DNA of 64,000 nucleotides from Chondrus crispus (taxonomy: Eukaryota; Rhodophyta; Florideophyceae; Gigartinales; Gigartinaceae): contig NW_005178804.1 of the NCBI RefSeq assembly GCF_000350225.1, forward strand, positions 148,369 through 212,368. Direction: 5' to 3'. Positions 9,001-18,273 of the stretch are shown here, one piece after another. The position numbers were made by a program, and so were the translations under genes. The notes below the pieces were generated by a model. The model was not told the origin of the DNA. It saw nothing but the letters and a program-made list of their open reading frames with translations, and searched no databases. Positions within the stretch are counted from its first letter, which is position 1. Each line of letters starts with the position of its first letter.

Positions 9001-10595
9001 AGAACGACGAGTTCGACGCCGTTGATCTCGAACGCGCCGAAGAACCCGAAGTCGGGGCGCCCGCCTCCACGGTCGCTCCTCCGCAGGACGACCTACCGGC
9101 CCCTCTTACGTTTGAGGAGATCGCCGAGGAGCAACGCGTGGATGACTTCTGCCAAACCGTTTTGGCACGACAGTCAGAGTCCCGGGACTCCGCGTTCTTC
9201 GAGGACCACCAGGGGGTGCTCAAGCGGAGACACCCCTTCGACCCTGATATCGTACAGGTGGTGGTACCTCAAACGCTCCGCGCCAGGCTCCTTCGCCTGT
9301 GCCACAACCCGGCCATCGCGGGACACCCGGGCCAGAACCGTATGTACTACGCGCTACGTCGCGAGTACTACTGGCCCCATCTCGCCGCAGATGTCGCCGC
9401 TACGGTGCGGGGGTGTCGGACGTGCGCGATGAACCGGGTTAAGTTGCGGAAACACCTCAACCGTTTGAGGTTGTTCCCGGCAACTCGGCCGCTCGAGAGC
9501 CTGGCTATCGACATTCTGGGTCCGCTCCCCAAGACGAAGTCAGGAAAAAGGTTCCTGCTCGTAATTACCGACCGCTTCACTAAGCTTACGCAGGTCGTCG
9601 CGCTACGTACGATTACCGCATACGCCGTCGCAGTCGCGTTCTGCGACGCCTGGGTATTTAAGTACGGCGTCCCGCGCACGTTACTGTCGGATAACGGACC
9701 GCAGTTCAACGCCAAGTTCTTCCACAGCACGTGCCGGGTTCTCGGAATTACGAACCTATATACGTCGGCATACCATCCGCAGACGAACGGACAAGTCGAG
9801 CGATACAACCGGACGATCGCCTCAATGCTGCGCAACTACGTAGGCGAGCACCAAGACGACTGGGATGTGTACGTGGGGCCGCTTACGTATGCGTACAACT
9901 CCCACGTACATCGCACCACACGCACCACGCCGTTTGAGCTCGTGCTCAGCAGGCCACCGCCAGAGTTCTCCCTTCGAAGAGTCGATGATGGCGTTCCCCC
10001 TGCCGACAGGGGGAATCAGCGAGCTGAGTTCCTAAAAACGCTGGACGATACGATACAAAAAGCCTACGGAAGCTTGCGTCGGACCCAAGCACGATACAAA
10101 CGCGACTTCGACAAGCGCGTTCGAAGAATTAACGCACGTCTTAAGCCCGGGAATTACGTGTACCCGAACCCCTCCGATGGGGGGAAGACGTCGAACAAAC
10201 TCGCATCACCGGCAGTCGGACCGTACCGAGTGCTCGCGAATGACAAACGCACCATCACGATCGACCGCGATGGTGTGACCGAGCGCGTCTCCGCAGACCG
10301 CTGCGTGTACTCACCCCCACCGGCGAACGAGCCTCGGGCGAGCACGACTACACCCAGTGACCTTGCCGTCAAGGTCAGGGAGGGGACGCAGTTCGCAGTA
10401 GAACGGCTGCTCAAGCACCGGGTCATGGAGGATGGAACTCCGGAGTTCCTCATCAAGTGGGCGGATTACGACACGCCCACCTGGACCGCGCGGACTCACG
10501 TCCCAGAAGAGCTCGTGTCTCGCTACGCGAAACGACTTCGAGTGCGCACCGGTAGGGACCTCATTTCGGACCTGAACGCGGACGTTCGGTCTTGA
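6015..10595 (+). CDS. pol: Pol polyprotein, GypB copy 1 (PR-RT-RH-IN-chromodomain)
   Basis: About 1526 residues if counted from the ATG at 6015; a Gag-Pol fusion by frameshift would begin earlier. Order: a basic Arg-rich segment (80-100); aspartic protease at D142, with DTCSG in place of the usual DTGA; reverse transcriptase (about 505-690) with YLDD near 638; RNase H from about 785 (DTDASAYQLG); integrase zinc finger (about 1097-1140, HHCC); integrase core with Asp near 1163, SDNG near 1223 and Glu near 1260; a GPY/F-like region; and a C-terminal chromodomain (about 1459-1508, FLIKWADYD). The chromodomain places it with the chromoviruses, where that module directs integration to marked chromatin. 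No internal stop or frameshift is present. Confidence 0.95.
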   Translation: MPIQGGANVEASVSPTFGEDSTGTPVVPVMGNEKDGSTDDRKEQVDLQTPVRPREPTKCPPRTDSSTRGGITETRKPHDSGRRKRRRGQNRRRRPRRNDLAERVAPKMVDGIVCLMTSKIYNVLGSVATEGNAFKPHTIAVDTCSGYNLVRKADLPPDWTRFVIRDAPLPRLAGANSNPLRLTAVVRLAVRLRNTTFRIPFVVAEQLAVPVLLGTAFIDAHVRSIDIDGQKLELRHGGSVAIVDGKGKPTPPTRRHGRQTSRPDVRDEAPQAIRLARWVTIPAMSQARVRVTTAGRGLVFLEPKPSLQHRHGVRLTNGVAEVLPNQTFDVIVANFSLRERRLPKHTVVGYAKRNPLAILTPERRVAEGIAHALHLTDLTDQVGKAGAGRPSSDERTTVVKKGVVTDERPPQDQPTAEGTVPPQKKDPENPPMDWEKEIDLSYIDDDKLRGHVLEMLRKHSSLWSGALGTIRATEHRIPLEPGTKPIRSMPYRKGPAMREMVAKEVNKMLNAGVIEPASTEWASPVVLVPKKDGSLRFCVDYRRLNAKTAADSYPLPRMDDCIDSLGDAAVFTTLDCNSGYWQIPVAPEDRDKTTFTTHIGTFRHLRMPFGLKGAPATFQRALDIILSGVRWQICLVYLDDVIVFSRTHGEHAKHLDIVLSLLRSAGISLKLKKCSFFQPKVHYLGHVISPGKLSVADTAADAFKTFTFPRTLTQVRSFLGACNVYRRFVKGFAKIARPLTDMTRKDSDPDFYNPTEAQREAFENLKKSMIAPPILALPRYGRPYMIDTDASAYQLGCTLLQEHDQPNDWRPVGYWSYSLNDSERNYSATERECFAIVWAVRTLRPYVEGTKFTVRTDHDALRWLMSLTESSGRLTRWRLRLAEYDFTIQYRPGRVHQVPDALSRLVSPRVAGDPRPAIEVDDDIPTFDAGTTVRDVSNELADHVCTGNCDHEVEHVFATTRSQAGPRRRPRVRTRDEPRGDDEAPVLQGPSPFWEENDEFDAVDLERAEEPEVGAPASTVAPPQDDLPAPLTFEEIAEEQRVDDFCQTVLARQSESRDSAFFEDHQGVLKRRHPFDPDIVQVVVPQTLRARLLRLCHNPAIAGHPGQNRMYYALRREYYWPHLAADVAATVRGCRTCAMNRVKLRKHLNRLRLFPATRPLESLAIDILGPLPKTKSGKRFLLVITDRFTKLTQVVALRTITAYAVAVAFCDAWVFKYGVPRTLLSDNGPQFNAKFFHSTCRVLGITNLYTSAYHPQTNGQVERYNRTIASMLRNYVGEHQDDWDVYVGPLTYAYNSHVHRTTRTTPFELVLSRPPPEFSLRRVDDGVPPADRGNQRAEFLKTLDDTIQKAYGSLRRTQARYKRDFDKRVRRINARLKPGNYVYPNPSDGGKTSNKLASPAVGPYRVLANDKRTITIDRDGVTERVSADRCVYSPPPANEPRASTTTPSDLAVKVREGTQFAVERLLKHRVMEDGTPEFLIKWADYDTPTWTARTHVPEELVSRYAKRLRVRTGRDLISDLNADVRS

Positions 10596-12538
10596 GGAAG
10601 GGGCCCTCAACCGTTCCGGTACGGCTAAACGCAACCGTTTCGTTACGGTTATATGAGTCTCTCGCAATTGGAAGACAAGGAACGTCAGGAAGGATAGGCC
10701 CACGGACGATCGCCGACAAACGCGAGGCATGTCAATACGTATTGACAAGCAAGTTCAGGGTTACGAACACTCATCCACAACCGTCGAAGGAGGATGCAGT
10801 ACGAAGGACGCCACGAAGAGCAAGGCGCTTCGCTGGTCTCTGCGCGCATTGGGACTAGACAGTACGTACTGTCTGACGAAAAAATGGCAGGCGACGGCGG
10901 TCTAGGAAGGAATGGTTAACGTAATAACCGAAGGGACGAAAGAGCAGTCTCTGTTAGTGGCAAAAACGCAGACAAAGCCCTCACCGAGAGGACGCGCGCA
11001 ATGGGCTCGAAGATGCGCGCCGGTACGCGAGAGTACGCGTAGGCGAGAGGTGGAGGGTTCGGACGAACGGCCGGGAGCACGGGCCCTATAGGGCTCGCTG
11101 CACTGCAGCGCCAGTCCGCTACGGTACACTCAAAATAATGGGGGGCGTATGACAGCGCACCAATCACGGAGTGTGATTTAATTTTTGCTGAAATTATTTT
11201 GGCGGGAAAATTGGCCAAATTTTGAGGTGGTTTTTTTGGGATGATTGGATCAAGGGCTCAGAGCTGTTGCTGTGCGCGCACGCGCGCGCACAGGTGCACG
11301 CCGCTCATACGCCTGACAGCAAGCACCGGCGCCGGTGTCAATCCGCCACCAACTGCGAAGAAAATAACGAAAAAAGAGGGAGCGCGCGCGACAGACGCCA
11401 CTCACGTGCGCAAAGGTGCGCACGCGCCGCATGAGGGCCACGCAATACATGGCGGGCCGACCCGCCATGGCTGTTGTACTCGGCTCCTCGGACGGTGGTA
11501 TGGGAGCAAGCACCGTACACGGACCCCTCCCTCACTCCCGGAGGGAAGACGGACCCGACAACAGCTGTTACCATCGAGGAGGACGTCCCCTCGAGAAGCG
11601 CGCACGCCACTCGGCTCCCTTGTAGTAGCCTTTCCTCCCGCAACCGCGTACTGCGCAGGCGACCCGAACGGCACGGCGCCGTCAAGCTGGCACCAAAGTG
11701 GTAAGGCGGCACGGACAGGAAGTCGACAAGGGGACCGGGCGTGAGGGGAGGAAGGGGTACGGCCCCCTTTCGGAAGCCCAAATACGGAGGGAGGGACGGC
11801 TCTCCCTACGCCCCTAGAAGGCCGACCCTAACCCCCGCCGACGACCAAGCCAGGCAACCACAGTTCCGGCAAGGAGGAGGGTGAGTCCAAGGGCACTGCT
11901 CCTCGACGTCCCTGCCCCACACGGACGAGGCAGCATCCGTGCGCGCGGTAGCACGGCAGAAGGCGGTACGACCCACTGTCCGTTTGGAGCATCAGCTCTG
12001 TCGCGTGACTTAGCCCGTGCCCCGGGGAACTGGCGTCCCGCGCCGTAGGGAGGACGCTCAGAGAAGGAGTCGAGCGCGAAGGAAGGAATTGAGGGGGGCA
12101 CCACCAGACGACCGGCGACGAGATCACGGACTCGAATCGCGTAAGGGAAAGCTCCAAGGCCAGCAAGGACGAGCCACACGGAGCAACCTGCTCCCTACTG
12201 CGAACGTGGATGCTACTTCGCATGGCGAACGGTCCGTCCGGCTCGTGGGTCCTGTAGGGCATCCGCGGAAGGAGGAGTGCAGTACCGGTCGGTCGTGACG
12301 AGCTCAGCGCTCCTCATGAACGGAGGATGCATGCCACGCGTCTCCCTGCCTACGCCGATTCCGCATGCACGGGGAAGGGCCCCCGTGGAGATGATACTTT
12401 CTCTTATCGTATACGCGCCCCGTATGCTGTCGTAACGACCGGATGAGCAAGGAAGCAAAAAGGGGCCCTAAGTGGCTTTACGAAGATCGGAGTGATCAAG
12501 GGGGAAAGAGGCACCGCACGAAGGGGGACAGCGCTGTA
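10596..12538. other. Long noncoding spacer between pol and the antisense ORF
   Basis: About 1.9 kb without a convincing gene. It holds two perfect 18-bp palindromes (10730-10747 and 10857-10874), an AT-rich promoter-like patch at 11150-11250 and otherwise GC-rich sequence. A minus-strand ORF from an ATG at 12262 to 11828 (144 codons) is also open in the two other copies. They are nearly identical in sequence, so this says little about function, and I do not call it a gene. Confidence 0.5.
11155..11246. promoter_or_regulatory. E2F-like and CCAAT motif cluster in GypB spacer
   Basis: TTTTGGCGGGAAAA (11197-11210) matches the E2F/DP consensus TTTCCCGCC on the minus strand. It lies between a CCAAT motif at about 11158 and a reverse CCAAT motif at about 11244, in a patch much more AT-rich than its surroundings. 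The motif is kept at 35515-35528 and 48043-48056. It could drive either strand; no transcript start can be inferred. Confidence 0.35.
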
Positions 12539-15049
12539 TTAGCGGTTCGTACCGCCAGGAGGAGCCGCCGACCCCAGAACGTAAGTGCTCGGAGGACAGT
12601 AGCTAGGATGACGGGGCGTCTCCGTCGCCACCTCATCGCGAGGGGGCATCACCACCTCGACGTGACGAGGCCAAGGGTGCGGAGGAACTACGGGCGCAAC
12701 CATCTCGCCGACTGGAGGGGGAACGTACGCCCTCCCCTCATAAGGGTCCGGAATCCTCGGACGCGGCACGGAACCGGACGAAGGGTGCATGGCGGAGAGA
12801 GATCGGAGAGTGTCACGCTCACGGCGGTAGCGATCTCGCTCAGTAACCGCACGTTCCAAAGCGCCTTCCTGACGAAGGGAGGACTCCCGTAAGTCCCCCA
12901 GTTCACTCTGTAGCTGACGTAGCTGAGAAGAAAGGGCAGCGCGTTCATCCCCAAGGCGACACGCCTCTGCGCTACGAGCCAGGTACCAACCAGCCAGCGT
13001 ACTGAGGAGGCTACTCACGCGCCAAGTTCGGTCGACCGAGTTCCCCAAGGCCAGCACAAGATCAGGGAAGGCCCTGATTTCGTCTCTCGTTATCGTGAAG
13101 TGCTGAATAGAGGCGCCGCCGGGGATGTTTAGAGGAGGGAGTGACGGAGTTGGAGACCCCACCGCGACGCCTTGACTCGCATCGAACGCGGGAGGGGCGC
13201 GGAAGGGATTCGCCCCCACATGTAGGGGGGTAGTCGGCTCTCCGTCTAAGTCCCTGTAACGTTTCCTGCGGGCTTCCCGCACCGCCGATCCAACTCCGGC
13301 GCCGCCGCGGTACGTCCAGCTGGCGGGTGGATTAGGGCGTGCCACGAAGGCGTCCGCACGACGGTCGTATGCCAGAAACGTGCTGCGCAGGTTGGTCGTA
13401 TAGTCCGTCCAGGGACGGTGGTTGCGTTCCGGCACGTCCAAGGAGCGGTGCATCAGGTCAAGGACAAAAGAGTAGGACCACGACACGTGCTGCGTACCGT
13501 GTTCAAGTGGATGCAACGCGACGTCAGGGAGCTCCGGAGCGACCCTACCAAGAAAAGACAGTACCGAACCGGGCTGTACGAAGACCCTCCCGTTGATGGA
13601 AACCTCGTTCATAAAAGCGTTTCCGACCGACCAAGCCCACTCTCGCTCCACGTTATCGAGGAGGACCTCGTGAGCGGGGTGGTGTCGGTCCGAGCAAGCA
13701 TAGCCGAAATGCTTGAGGGCGTAGGGGAGTAAGACGTGTACTCCCAAGGAAGGAAAAGCCTCCCGTATCGACGTGGGTAATTCAGGGAAGTCGTCCGTCG
13801 ACAACCCACGTTCGAACGATGCAGACCGCAAAACGCGGCCGTCCGCCTCGCTCGCTTGGCGATAAGCAGACCAATCATGCGGGGCTAGGGCAATCGAATG
13901 GAGTCTCATTAAGGAACAGGCAGACTTCTGCAGTGCCGCACGCGTTCTCGAGTACGCATATGGCCGGGGGCTCACGTACAGTCCCGCCACCTCTGCAAGT
14001 ACAAACCGTTGAGGACCCCGGGGGCCGGGGTGGAACATATACGTCGCCATGCGATCAACATACTCCGCCTCTTCTATACTGTATACGAATGTTCTGTCAC
14101 TGGGGATTTCATCTGGTAGCTGGTATGGGGCACCGGTCCCCTCGGCCAGCAAACGTCCCAAGGCAAGCGAGGCCTCTTCGATCAGGCCCTCTGCGTATAT
14201 GAGACGGATACGTAACAGGTCGGGACGTACCCGACCCTGCGAGAGGATCTCGCCGACGGTGATCCCTGATCGAGCGTAACGACGCCATGCGTACCTTAGA
14301 CGACCAAGAGGAAGTGGCGTCGATCGCTCGAGGGGTACGCCCAACCACTGCGTCGTGGTTGCTGCGTCCTCCTGGGCTATACAACGGATATCCCGAGACG
14401 CCTCGGGCGGTGTCCCGGGGCGCCGACAGCTCCCATAAGCGCCATACGACCCCTCCGCGGGCTCGTACGCCGCGCTCCCCCGCCCCGACGACGGGGCCTC
14501 ACCATTCCGCTCCACCCCAACGTTGGACTGCGCAGCGGCGACGGAAGCCACTGCAGGGGCGGCACCCAACTCCGTGGACAACGTAGTCTCACGGGACCGC
14601 CGCCCTTGCTGGAACGGCGGAAGGGAGGAGACCACGGGCGTAATCGACGCGTCTTGGAGCGGAGATGCCTCTTGCCTTGCCGTGGAACCTTGGGAACGGA
14701 CCGGCCCTTCGACAGCTGATGCAACGATTGCGAAGCGAGACGGCTCACAGTGCAAGGGGTCTGTTCCCGCTAGGGCCCCAGTCGGCGGGGAACCTGCCAT
14801 GACAACGAGAAGGGGGGAGCCGACGGGCCCGGTTGCGCGTACGATAATCAGAGAAAACAAACGCGAAGAGGGGATCAAGCAGAAATAGGGGTCAGCACGG
14901 GATGTGGAGAAGAGAAGGGGACCGGCCAGCACGCGCATAGGCCACCGTCCGGGAAAAGAGGGGCGTGACGATGGAACGCGATCGCGAGAGGTACGCGGAG
15001 GGCTCGAGACGACTACAAGCTCGGACATTTCCGCTCCCCTCAAGCACAT
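12539..15049 (-). CDS. Antisense ORF of GypB copy 1, unknown function
   Basis: An uninterrupted 836-residue frame on the strand opposite gag-pol, starting just inside the 3' LTR. The ATG at 15049 is the first in frame; a second (MSELV) is at 15028. The first 200 residues are rich in Ser, Pro and Ala. The middle (about 215-560) looks globular. Residues about 690-755 are a charged heptad-like coiled coil (LRQLQSELGDLRES and following), and the tail is Pro-rich. I recognise no domain, zinc knuckle, protease or polymerase motif. It is the same length in all three GypB copies and stays open in copy 3, whose gag and pol are broken. Antisense ORFs before the 3' LTR are known in some plant gypsy elements, but I cannot link this sequence to one. 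Transcription would have to come from the 3' LTR or nearby in antisense. Confidence 0.7.
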   Translation of the reverse strand: MCLRGAEMSELVVVSSPPRTSRDRVPSSRPSFPGRWPMRVLAGPLLFSTSRADPYFCLIPSSRLFSLIIVRATGPVGSPLLVVMAGSPPTGALAGTDPLHCEPSRFAIVASAVEGPVRSQGSTARQEASPLQDASITPVVSSLPPFQQGRRSRETTLSTELGAAPAVASVAAAQSNVGVERNGEAPSSGRGSAAYEPAEGSYGAYGSCRRPGTPPEASRDIRCIAQEDAATTTQWLGVPLERSTPLPLGRLRYAWRRYARSGITVGEILSQGRVRPDLLRIRLIYAEGLIEEASLALGRLLAEGTGAPYQLPDEIPSDRTFVYSIEEAEYVDRMATYMFHPGPRGPQRFVLAEVAGLYVSPRPYAYSRTRAALQKSACSLMRLHSIALAPHDWSAYRQASEADGRVLRSASFERGLSTDDFPELPTSIREAFPSLGVHVLLPYALKHFGYACSDRHHPAHEVLLDNVEREWAWSVGNAFMNEVSINGRVFVQPGSVLSFLGRVAPELPDVALHPLEHGTQHVSWSYSFVLDLMHRSLDVPERNHRPWTDYTTNLRSTFLAYDRRADAFVARPNPPASWTYRGGAGVGSAVREARRKRYRDLDGEPTTPLHVGANPFRAPPAFDASQGVAVGSPTPSLPPLNIPGGASIQHFTITRDEIRAFPDLVLALGNSVDRTWRVSSLLSTLAGWYLARSAEACRLGDERAALSSQLRQLQSELGDLRESSLRQEGALERAVTERDRYRRERDTLRSLSAMHPSSGSVPRPRIPDPYEGRAYVPPPVGEMVAPVVPPHPWPRHVEVVMPPRDEVATETPRHPSYCPPSTYVLGSAAPPGGTNR

Positions 15050-15070
15050 GTGGACGCGGACGTCCACGCT

Positions 15071-15085
15071 TGAGGGGGGGGGTGG
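15071..15085 (+). other. Polypurine tract of GypB copy 1
   Basis: A G-rich run directly before the TGTAG of the 3' LTR, the position of the plus-strand primer. Its 5' part is also the right arm of an inverted repeat (15036-15076) pairing CCCCTCAAGC with GCTTGAGGGG, with TGGACG/CGTCCA inside. That hairpin contains the antisense ORF start codon. Confidence 0.75.
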
Positions 15086-15704
15086 TGTAGTATAACTACA
15101 AAAGAATTAGATTAGAAATTGGATCCGGCTCTGTAAGGCACGAACCTTACAGACAGCCGGTACCACACGTGTACGGGGGCACGCGCCCCCACGTGTACTA
15201 TACGTTTACGACACGTATACAGTCAGCCCCGTCGGCTGACAGTGCCGACTACAGTAGTGCCCCATAGTACAGTACGTACTGTACTAAGTTACGATAGACT
15301 AATTGTACATTAAATGACGGAGCGGACCGGCGGCGGCGAGGGGGACAAGCACGGACTTGTCCACGACCGACCGCCTAGGTCTGACTTCCAGCTTATCCTA
15401 AGGAAGCTTCCGTTAGCTACCTTAAGGCGAGACCGAGCGCGGGTAGAGGACGCGCGAGCACGCGAGCGAGCCTAGATCCACCTCCGCCCGTCAGCGCTGG
15501 AACGTAACCCAGCGCTGCTCCGGGGCGTCGAGGCGTAGATCGGCCCGCGCGTGTGCGCGTCCTCCCCCCGATCCCGCTCTACCACGCTACCCGGGCCCGT
15601 GCTCCGGTTTCGTTAGCTGGTCCGACTTCCCCCGTCTTCTCGTACGTACGGGTCTTCCAGGACTAAGCATACACCCCTATCCGTTTAGGGGTGTTTATGC
15701 TACA
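15086..15704 (+). repeat. 3' LTR of GypB copy 1
   Basis: A 619-bp LTR, TGTAG to CTACA. It shares a variant (CGTTTACG instead of CGTGTACG in U3) with the LTR at 31022-31640. The sequence to its right is a DIRS fragment, not the continuation of the element to the left of the 5' LTR. Confidence 0.93.
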
Positions 15705-16575
15705 GCGGGAGGAGCTGGCCGGGCGCCCCATGGTACCACGGAAGCCAACTACCGCCATTCACTCCGACGCAGCAGACGTCGGTTGGGGTGGTACGCTCAA
15801 TTCGCAAGACTTGCGTCCTGGTGTATCGAGACAGTGGCAGGCTCAAGGCATCTGGAGTTGGCAAGACCGAGTCGAGAGCATCAGCTACAGGGAGCTAAAG
15901 GCGATACGCCTCCTATTGACAGGCAGCTTGGGCAAGCGTGTAGTACAAGAAGGACACAAGAATGTTCTCCTGCACGTGGACAACCAAGCTGTGGTTCATA
16001 TCACGAACTCCTTTGTCTCGGCAAGTCGCCCGATGATGCGGGAGCTACGTCGATTGAAGGTCGTGCTGGAGCGGCTAGGTGTCCAGATCCGATCCGAATG
16101 GATTCCGTCGGTGGCCAATCGGTTCGCAGACGCCCTGTCGCGACGCTTCCCACGCGGCGACTTGCAGATCCGACGGCAGCTGCGGCGTTCCGTTCAGGCT
16201 GGAATGCAAGCGCCAACCGATGTGTTCCCGTACCGTCCGGCAGGGGAACACCCAGTCCAGCTCCGGCGGCAAACGTACGCAGAGCTGGCATCGTCGTGGT
16301 CGGAGACAGAGGTCAGGTTCCTATGCCCACCGGTGGATCTTCTTCACGCAACTGTGCACAAGCTGCGGACGACTCAGGCACCCACAGTGTTGCTGATGCC
16401 AGACTGGCCACATCAGCCGTGGCATGCGGCAGCGATGCAGCTGGCATCGCCAGTCGAGGTGCTGGCATGCTCGGCTCAAGAGGTATGGTCGGGACACCGG
16501 AACATCAACGAGAAGTGGAAGGTCCTAATGTTGGACGTCAACCTCGAACAAGCGCACGGGCAGCGCATCGCATGA
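15705..16575 (+). pseudogene. DIRS-like RNase H fragment
   Basis: The open frame reaches from the LTR boundary to a stop at 16575. The acidic RNase H residues are recognisable: HSDAADVGWGG, SYRELKAIRLL, LLHVDNQAVV and FADALSRR. This arrangement, with an RNase H close to a downstream tyrosine recombinase, is typical of DIRS-type elements. The reverse transcriptase that should precede it is missing, removed where the GypB LTR begins. Any apparent start inside the LTR is an artefact of the junction. Confidence 0.8.
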
Positions 16576-16745
16576 CAGCGGCCGATGAAGCGGTGCGTCG
16601 GATTGGGACAATGTCGGCCACAGATGGGCTGCTTCGCTCGGCCTTGTTACTGCGATAGTACGCCTGGAGCTCTCGTACTAATGCTACTCGGAGTTCTCAA
16701 TGGAGAGCTTGGGTCCTTTTCTGCGAAGCTGAGGACCGACCCGTC

Positions 16746-17550
16746 TTGCCTGTCACTGAAGCTCACCTGGTAGCGTTCATTGGATGGCTGGCGGCGGAGC
16801 GGGAGGCGGGACGCCGTGCAGTATCGAGCACATCCATTCCGCAGTACCTAAGTGCAGTGAGGCAGATGCAACTACACGCGTTGGGGGTCGCGGTGCCGGA
16901 CTTTCCGCTTGTCCCGGCTGTAGCACGCGCCTATGCACGCTGGGAAGAAGAGAGATTCCCCCAACGTGAGGTGCGCTGCGGAGTCCCAGCAGACGTCATG
17001 CAGCGGATATGGGGCTTAGGCATGTGCACGACCTCCCCCTCCATTTTACGTGATGCTTCTTGCTGTCTCTTTGCGTACTGCATGAACGGACTCCGTGAGA
17101 GCTCTGTACTCTCGCTACTAGCCGAGCATGTGACCTGTGCGGATCACGTCGTCACTGCTCGGCTGTCAGTCGTGAAGGGGAGACAGGCGAGTCAAGTTCC
17201 ATTGGTCTCATACCACCGCTGGGACGATCTGCCATCACCGATAGATCTTTGGATCAGGTGGCGACATGCGCGCGGCAACCACGTGAGGTTCTTTGCGCTC
17301 GAGGGGGAAGGTACTGCGCTGTCTTCCGGGGCCATGACGCGGTCCCTTCATCAATGTCTCGCTCTGGTCGGGGCCGGTCCTCCGCCTGGGGGAAAGTTCA
17401 CCTCGCACTCCCTAAGGATTGGGGCGCACACCGAGCAGGTGTTGCTCGGAATTCCGATGGAGGTGCGGCTGTCGCGTTTTGGATGAGGACCCAGGAGCGA
17501 CGAGATGGCAGCTCTTTATTTTGACCGCACAATTCGAGTATCCTCCGCAT
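16746..17550 (+). pseudogene. DIRS-like tyrosine recombinase, broken near the C-terminus
   Basis: A tyrosine recombinase catalyses circle integration of DIRS-type retrotransposons in place of a DDE integrase. The frame shows the first catalytic Arg in GLRESSVLSL, the H-x-x-R box in HSLRIG and, after an in-frame TGA at 17484-17486 that probably replaced a Trp codon, the likely nucleophile Tyr in ALYFDRTIR (codon 17517-17519). There is no in-frame ATG at the left end; the frame is open from about 16746. The premature TGA and the missing RT make it non-functional. Whether it belongs to the DIRS, Ngaro or PAT lineage was not resolved. Confidence 0.75.
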
Positions 17551-18273
17551 CATTCTGGATATTCGGTCCTGGCTGTTCCTCTGCTTCGCACGCTCCGACC
17601 ATGACCGCTGCCAGCCCGCCTGTCGGCGGGCCGTCGTCGTGACTTTGCACGCCTCCGGATTCATCCTACGTTCTGAAGTGTTGGAAGTTTCGTCTTGTGT
17701 AGACAAGTTTATGCTGATGAAAGAGACTATCTAAATAGCGAGGATGACCACTGTGGTGGCATGACACGATGCGTACGATGGTGTAAGCCTTCAGTTGCCA
17801 CGTGTGGCTGTTTGTGGTGTAAGAATAGTTTACACCTGCAAGTACGGCGCTGGCGCCGTTGACTGTCTACAAGTGGCGTTCGGGACCCGCTGTTTTGCGA
17901 CGGCGGGCATGTCTCTCTCTTTCCCCGTCCCTCCCTCCCTTGGAGCCTCCACTACCTGCCTCTCTCTTTATTGTTGCGGTTTTTTTTATGATGTGTTTTG
18001 CCAAGCAACCACAGTAGAAACAAGGGAACTGTAAGCAAGTCTGGTTCCGGCTTCGTATAAATAGGGAAACGGAATGTCACGGGAGCGGGTGGGATGGGTA
18101 TCCCCCAAGGGAGGGGGGTGTGGAGGAAGCCGCGACGTGGTCGCGAGTTCGATCCCCCCCCCCACTTTTAGGTAATTGTGTTTGATTCTATGTGGTAGGC
18201 ACTCCCTGATTCGGGAGATGGCCGTGGGTACTCCGCCACATACTTGCTACAGTCTTTTGATTAAACCAAAATT
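17551..18273. other. Unassigned spacer
   Basis: No convincing gene. It contains pyrimidine-rich tracts and a CCTCCC-rich patch near 17930. A C-homopolymer near 18160 follows a short match to a pol III B-box (AGTTCGATCCC, near 18147), but no A-box or cloverleaf is visible. Confidence 0.4.

Larger units (their letters stand above)
2574..15704 (+). mobile_element. GypB copy 1, complete Ty3/gypsy chromovirus with antisense ORF
   Basis: The 13.1-kb element has both LTRs, a primer binding site, open gag and pol frames, a polypurine tract and a large minus-strand ORF before the 3' LTR. It is a near-identical inverted copy of 31022-44165. The two LTRs differ by about four substitutions and a 35-bp duplication in the left one, so insertion is fairly recent but not brand-new. 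The flanks lack a matching target duplication because the right flank appears to have been exchanged by inversion. No interrupting stop is visible in gag, pol or the antisense ORF. Confidence 0.92.

Noticed and set aside
11814-12179. A 121-codon minus-strand ORF ending in a hydrophobic segment (possible tail anchor)
   Set aside because: It has no ATG (starts at GTG), overlaps another open frame in the same direction and loses its stop in copy 3.
15691-15704. DIRS RNase H ORF starting inside the GypB LTR
   Set aside because: The start codon belongs to the LTR; fusion with the RNase H frame is a junction accident.
18100-18180. Possible tRNA or tRNA-derived SINE (B-box-like AGTTCGATCCC near 18147)
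   Set aside because: No A-box, acceptor stem or cloverleaf could be found; the match is to a single short motif beside a C homopolymer.
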